Origin: Roseivirga sp. UBA6061
Lineage (GTDB): Bacteria > Bacteroidota > Bacteroidia > Cytophagales > Cyclobacteriaceae
NCBI GenBank assembly: GCA_002427745.1
Contig: DIYF01000035.1
Location: 1 to 53,391 of the forward strand
Length of the DNA: 53,391 bases
Reading direction: 5' to 3'
Position numbers and translations under genes: made by a program. Within the stretch, counting starts at the first letter, position 1. Every line of letters starts with the position of its first letter. This document shows positions 51,022 to 53,391 of the stretch, piece by piece. The notes beneath the pieces are model-generated. The model did no database searches, was not told the origin of the DNA, and was given only the letters and a program-made list of their open reading frames with translations.

Positions 51022-51678
51022 TTAGTTATTCTGAGCTGTGCTGCCAATCACATCTTTCAGAGGCACTCTTTTGCCATCTCTGTAAGGTACGATCCAGGCA
51101 TCTTCCACACCCATCTCTCTCAGATAGCGCTTCAGCACATTGGCATCCTCATAGTTTCTGAAGTTACCTACCACATACTTTCTCAGGTCTTGTGCTTCTT
51201 CCTCAGAGAAGTCTTTGGCCTGTTTGGCATATTTACCAATGTCCATTTTTCTGAAAGCCCCCACCTGTACTTTGAAAACCACACCTACGCTGAAATCTTC
51301 ACCATTGATCAGGTCCGGATTGTAAACCGGCTTCTTCAATTCTTCCTTGAGGTTTTCGATTTCACGCTGCGATGCCTGGCTGGCCGCCTGCATGCGTGTG
51401 ATTTCTTTTTGCTGATCACTAAGCTTTTTGTCTTTATCAGAAGCCTGCTGCTCAAGCGTGGCAAGCTCGCCTTCCATGCTTGCATTGGAAGCCTTCAACT
51501 GCTGGTGCTCTTCAAACAATAATTTGAAGTCATCAGCAGACATGCTTTTCTTCTTCTTTTTCCATTCTTTCATCTCTTTTTTGAGAGCCTTTTTCTCGGC
51601 CTTGGTCATTTGACCAAAAGCCATACTGGCCGTCAAAACTCCGATGAGTAGAGTAAAAAATACCTTTGACGTTTTCAT
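51022..51678 (-). CDS. Periplasmic coiled-coil protein with SPOR-like domain
   Basis: 218 residues. A signal peptide (1-22, ending SMAFGQ) is followed by a very basic Lys/Glu-rich helix (25-45) and a coiled coil (about 50-118). The C-terminal ~75 residues (VVFKVQVGAFRKMDIGKY ... KYVVGNFRNYEDANVLKRYL ... DAWIVPYRDGKRVPL) match a SPOR domain, which binds denuded glycan strands of peptidoglycan at division sites. The protein therefore probably works in the periplasm at the septum or wall. It is monocistronic with a strong terminator. The domain call is confident; the specific role is inferred. Confidence 0.85.
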   Translation of the reverse strand: MKTSKVFFTLLIGVLTASMAFGQMTKAEKKALKKEMKEWKKKKKSMSADDFKLLFEEHQQLKASNASMEGELATLEQQASDKDKKLSDQQKEITRMQAASQASQREIENLKEELKKPVYNPDLINGEDFSVGVVFKVQVGAFRKMDIGKYAKQAKDFSEEEAQDLRKYVVGNFRNYEDANVLKRYLREMGVEDAWIVPYRDGKRVPLKDVIGSTAQNN

Positions 51679-51737
51679 TATAAAGGGTTTATGAGTAGTG
51701 TCTTAATTAAACGGTTGTACAAATTAGAACTTTAAAA

Positions 51738-53138
51738 TCAGCTTTTCAAACTTCCAATCATATCTTCAGGCCTCACCCATTCGTCAAATTCTGCTGCTGT
51801 GAGGTAGCCCAGGTTCACAGCTTCTTCCTTCAGAGTAGTGCCGTTTTCGTGAGCTGTTTTGGCGATTTTAGCTGCTTTTTCATATCCGATTTTGGTATTC
51901 AAAGCAGTCACCAACATTAACGAATTGTTGAGGTGCTGTTGTATAGTTTTGTGGTTGGGTTCTATACCAACAGCACAGTTCAGGTCGAAAGAGACACAGG
52001 CGTCTCCTATCAGTCTGGCCGACTGTAATACATTGTAGGCCATCACGGGTTTGAATACATTGAGCTCGTAATGCCCTTGTGCTCCGCCTACTGATACGGT
52101 GACATCATTTCCCATTACCTGGGCGCATACCATGGTCATAGCTTCACACTGTGTAGGGTTTACCTTACCCGGCATGATAGATGAACCGGGCTCATTGGCA
52201 GGAATAATGATCTCGCCAATACCCGAGCGTGGTCCTGAGGCCAGCAAACGAATGTCATTGGCGATCTTATTCAGAGAAACGGCCAGTTGCTTCAAAGCCC
52301 CGTGCGTTTCTACGAGAGCATCATGTGCTGCGAGTGCTTCAAACTTATTCTCGGCACTTACGAAAGGCTGTCCCGTAAATTCTGCAATTTTTTCTGCTAC
52401 CATTTGGGCATAACCCGCTGGTGTGTTGATGCCGGTACCTACGGCTGTACCCCCCAAGGCCAGCTCAGAAAGGTGGGCAAGTGTGTTTTTGAGGGCCTTA
52501 AGTCCATGGTCCAATTGAGAAACATAGCCTGAAAACTCTTGTCCCAGTGTCAGCGGAGTGGCATCCATCAGGTGGGTACGACCTATTTTAACCACATTCA
52601 TCAGGCTCTCAGATTTGGCCTTGAGCGTATCACGCAGCTGTTCGACACCTGGCATGGTGGTTTCCACGATCATCTTATAGGCAGCGATGTGCATGCCGGT
52701 AGGGTAAGTGTCATTTGATGATTGCGACTTATTCACATCATCATTGGGGTGGATCACACTCTTACCTTCTCCCAGTGAATTACCTGCGATCACATGAGCG
52801 CGGTTTGCCACCACCTCATTTACATTCATATTGGATTGTGTACCCGAACCCGTTTGCCATACCACCAGCGGAAACTGATCGTCATGTTTGCCCTCCAGAA
52901 TCTCTTCACAAACAGCAGAAATCAAATCTCGTTTTTCTTCGCTTAAAACACCCAGGGCACAGTTGGTGTGAGCAGCCGCTTTTTTCAGGTAGGCAAAGCC
53001 ATAAACCACCTCCAGCGGCATGCTGGCCTCAGGGCCTATTTTGAAATTTTCACGAGAGCGTTGGGTTTGTGCACCCCAGTATTTATCGGCAGGTACTTTT
53101 ACCTCGCCCATGGTATCTTTTTCGATTCTGTATTCCAT
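51738..53138 (-). CDS. fumC: Class II fumarate hydratase
   Basis: 466 residues, standard length of the iron-independent tetrameric fumarase that interconverts fumarate and malate in the TCA cycle. Motifs: [14 protein letters not shown] (96-109), [11 protein letters not shown] (140-150), [12 protein letters not shown] with catalytic His189, and the signature loop [16 protein letters not shown] with catalytic Ser319 or Ser320 (318-333). The start ATG at 53138 is preceded by a TAATTTTG box. The gene is alone; no other TCA-cycle gene lies next to it in the window. Confidence 0.97.
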   Translation of the reverse strand: MEYRIEKDTMGEVKVPADKYWGAQTQRSRENFKIGPEASMPLEVVYGFAYLKKAAAHTNCALGVLSEEKRDLISAVCEEILEGKHDDQFPLVVWQTGSGTQSNMNVNEVVANRAHVIAGNSLGEGKSVIHPNDDVNKSQSSNDTYPTGMHIAAYKMIVETTMPGVEQLRDTLKAKSESLMNVVKIGRTHLMDATPLTLGQEFSGYVSQLDHGLKALKNTLAHLSELALGGTAVGTGINTPAGYAQMVAEKIAEFTGQPFVSAENKFEALAAHDALVETHGALKQLAVSLNKIANDIRLLASGPRSGIGEIIIPANEPGSSIMPGKVNPTQCEAMTMVCAQVMGNDVTVSVGGAQGHYELNVFKPVMAYNVLQSARLIGDACVSFDLNCAVGIEPNHKTIQQHLNNSLMLVTALNTKIGYEKAAKIAKTAHENGTTLKEEAVNLGYLTAAEFDEWVRPEDMIGSLKS

Positions 53139-53166
53139 TATAAGGTGTTTTTCTTTTCGAAGAGCC

Positions 53167-53174
53167 CAAAATTA
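53167..53174 (-). promoter_or_regulatory. Candidate -7 box of fumC
   Basis: On the minus strand this reads TAATTTTG, an exact TAnnTTTG, 28 bp before the fumC start. The expected -33 TTG is not clear. The remaining sequence to the window edge (53175-53391) shows no gene. Confidence 0.4.
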
Positions 53175-53391
53175 GCCATCAGATGCTGAGATAAAAACTA
53201 TTCGGTAGACGTTGTTCACCGAAAGCCAAAAAAAGCCGGAATACTACTTCGGGCGTTTACCGATAGCTGGCGTGCGTTCACCGATTTCTCTCATCGTTGA
53301 GAGGCCATGTGCCCGTACATTTGAATGTGTTTAATGCACAAAGGTTAAAAACAAACAACGGTCAAAACCAAAGGTCAAAACTCAAAAAACA

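Overview
The window looks like chromosomal DNA of a free-living, probably marine member of the Bacteroidota, most likely order Cytophagales. Family content supports this: a BlaR1-type M56 peptidase with a TonB-plug-like tail, a TonB receptor with a carboxypeptidase-regulatory N-terminus, many lipoproteins whose lipobox Cys is followed by Gly/Asp, NqrM-like and SPOR proteins, a GH3-family adenylating enzyme and a two-domain MazG. Several leaders carry a TAnnTTTG-type -7 box and strong Shine-Dalgarno sequences are scarce. No rRNA, tRNA, insertion sequence, prophage or CRISPR array was recognised. Order-level placement is an inference.

Region by region. 1-2.1 kb: 5'-truncated M56/BlaR1-like sensor. 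2.2-6.4 kb: a compact five-gene operon of a peptidoglycan-binding membrane protein, a coiled-coil protein, a longin/roadblock-like protein, a Rab-like small GTPase and a hybrid histidine kinase. 6.5-11.5 kb: secreted M14 carboxypeptidase, two paralogous small lipoproteins, a LigT-like 2H phosphoesterase and a Spy-like periplasmic protein. 11.6-20.2 kb: a thiolase divergent from a tight six-gene operon (FabG-like reductase, KAS III homologue lacking two catalytic residues, Na+/solute symporter, acyl-CoA synthetase, exported hydrolase, unknown helical protein). 20.5-26.4 kb: TonB-dependent receptor, exported amidohydrolase and a CPA2 antiporter. 26.5-29.1 kb: hydrolase-OsmC fusion, NrtS-like protein, Rrf2 regulator and an AhpD-like protein with a candidate operator.

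29.4-36.3 kb holds three tandem paralogous surface lipoproteins on the minus strand. Each has a lipobox, one or two cadherin-like domains, a PKD-like domain, and 11 to 19 copies of a ~25-residue DUF285/BspA-like repeat. The two spacers between them are about 97% identical over ~310 bp, so the array grew or was homogenised recently. 36.5-44.9 kb: ferrochelatase, a GIY-YIG family protein behind a perfect 18-bp palindrome, a small lipoprotein, cysteine desulfurase with phosphoglucosamine/phosphomannomutase, NqrM-like protein, MazG and a ClC channel. 44.97-45.50 kb is an AT-rich non-coding stretch with helically phased DnaA-box-like sequences and is a candidate replication origin. 45.5-53.1 kb: two thioredoxin-fold proteins, GH3 enzyme, LptB, RecJ, a SPOR protein and class II fumarase.

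The best leads for undescribed biology are the GTPase/longin/kinase operon, the operon with the degenerate KAS III, the DUF285 array with its conserved spacers, and the DnaA-box region. Function assignments come from motifs read by eye; no database search was run.
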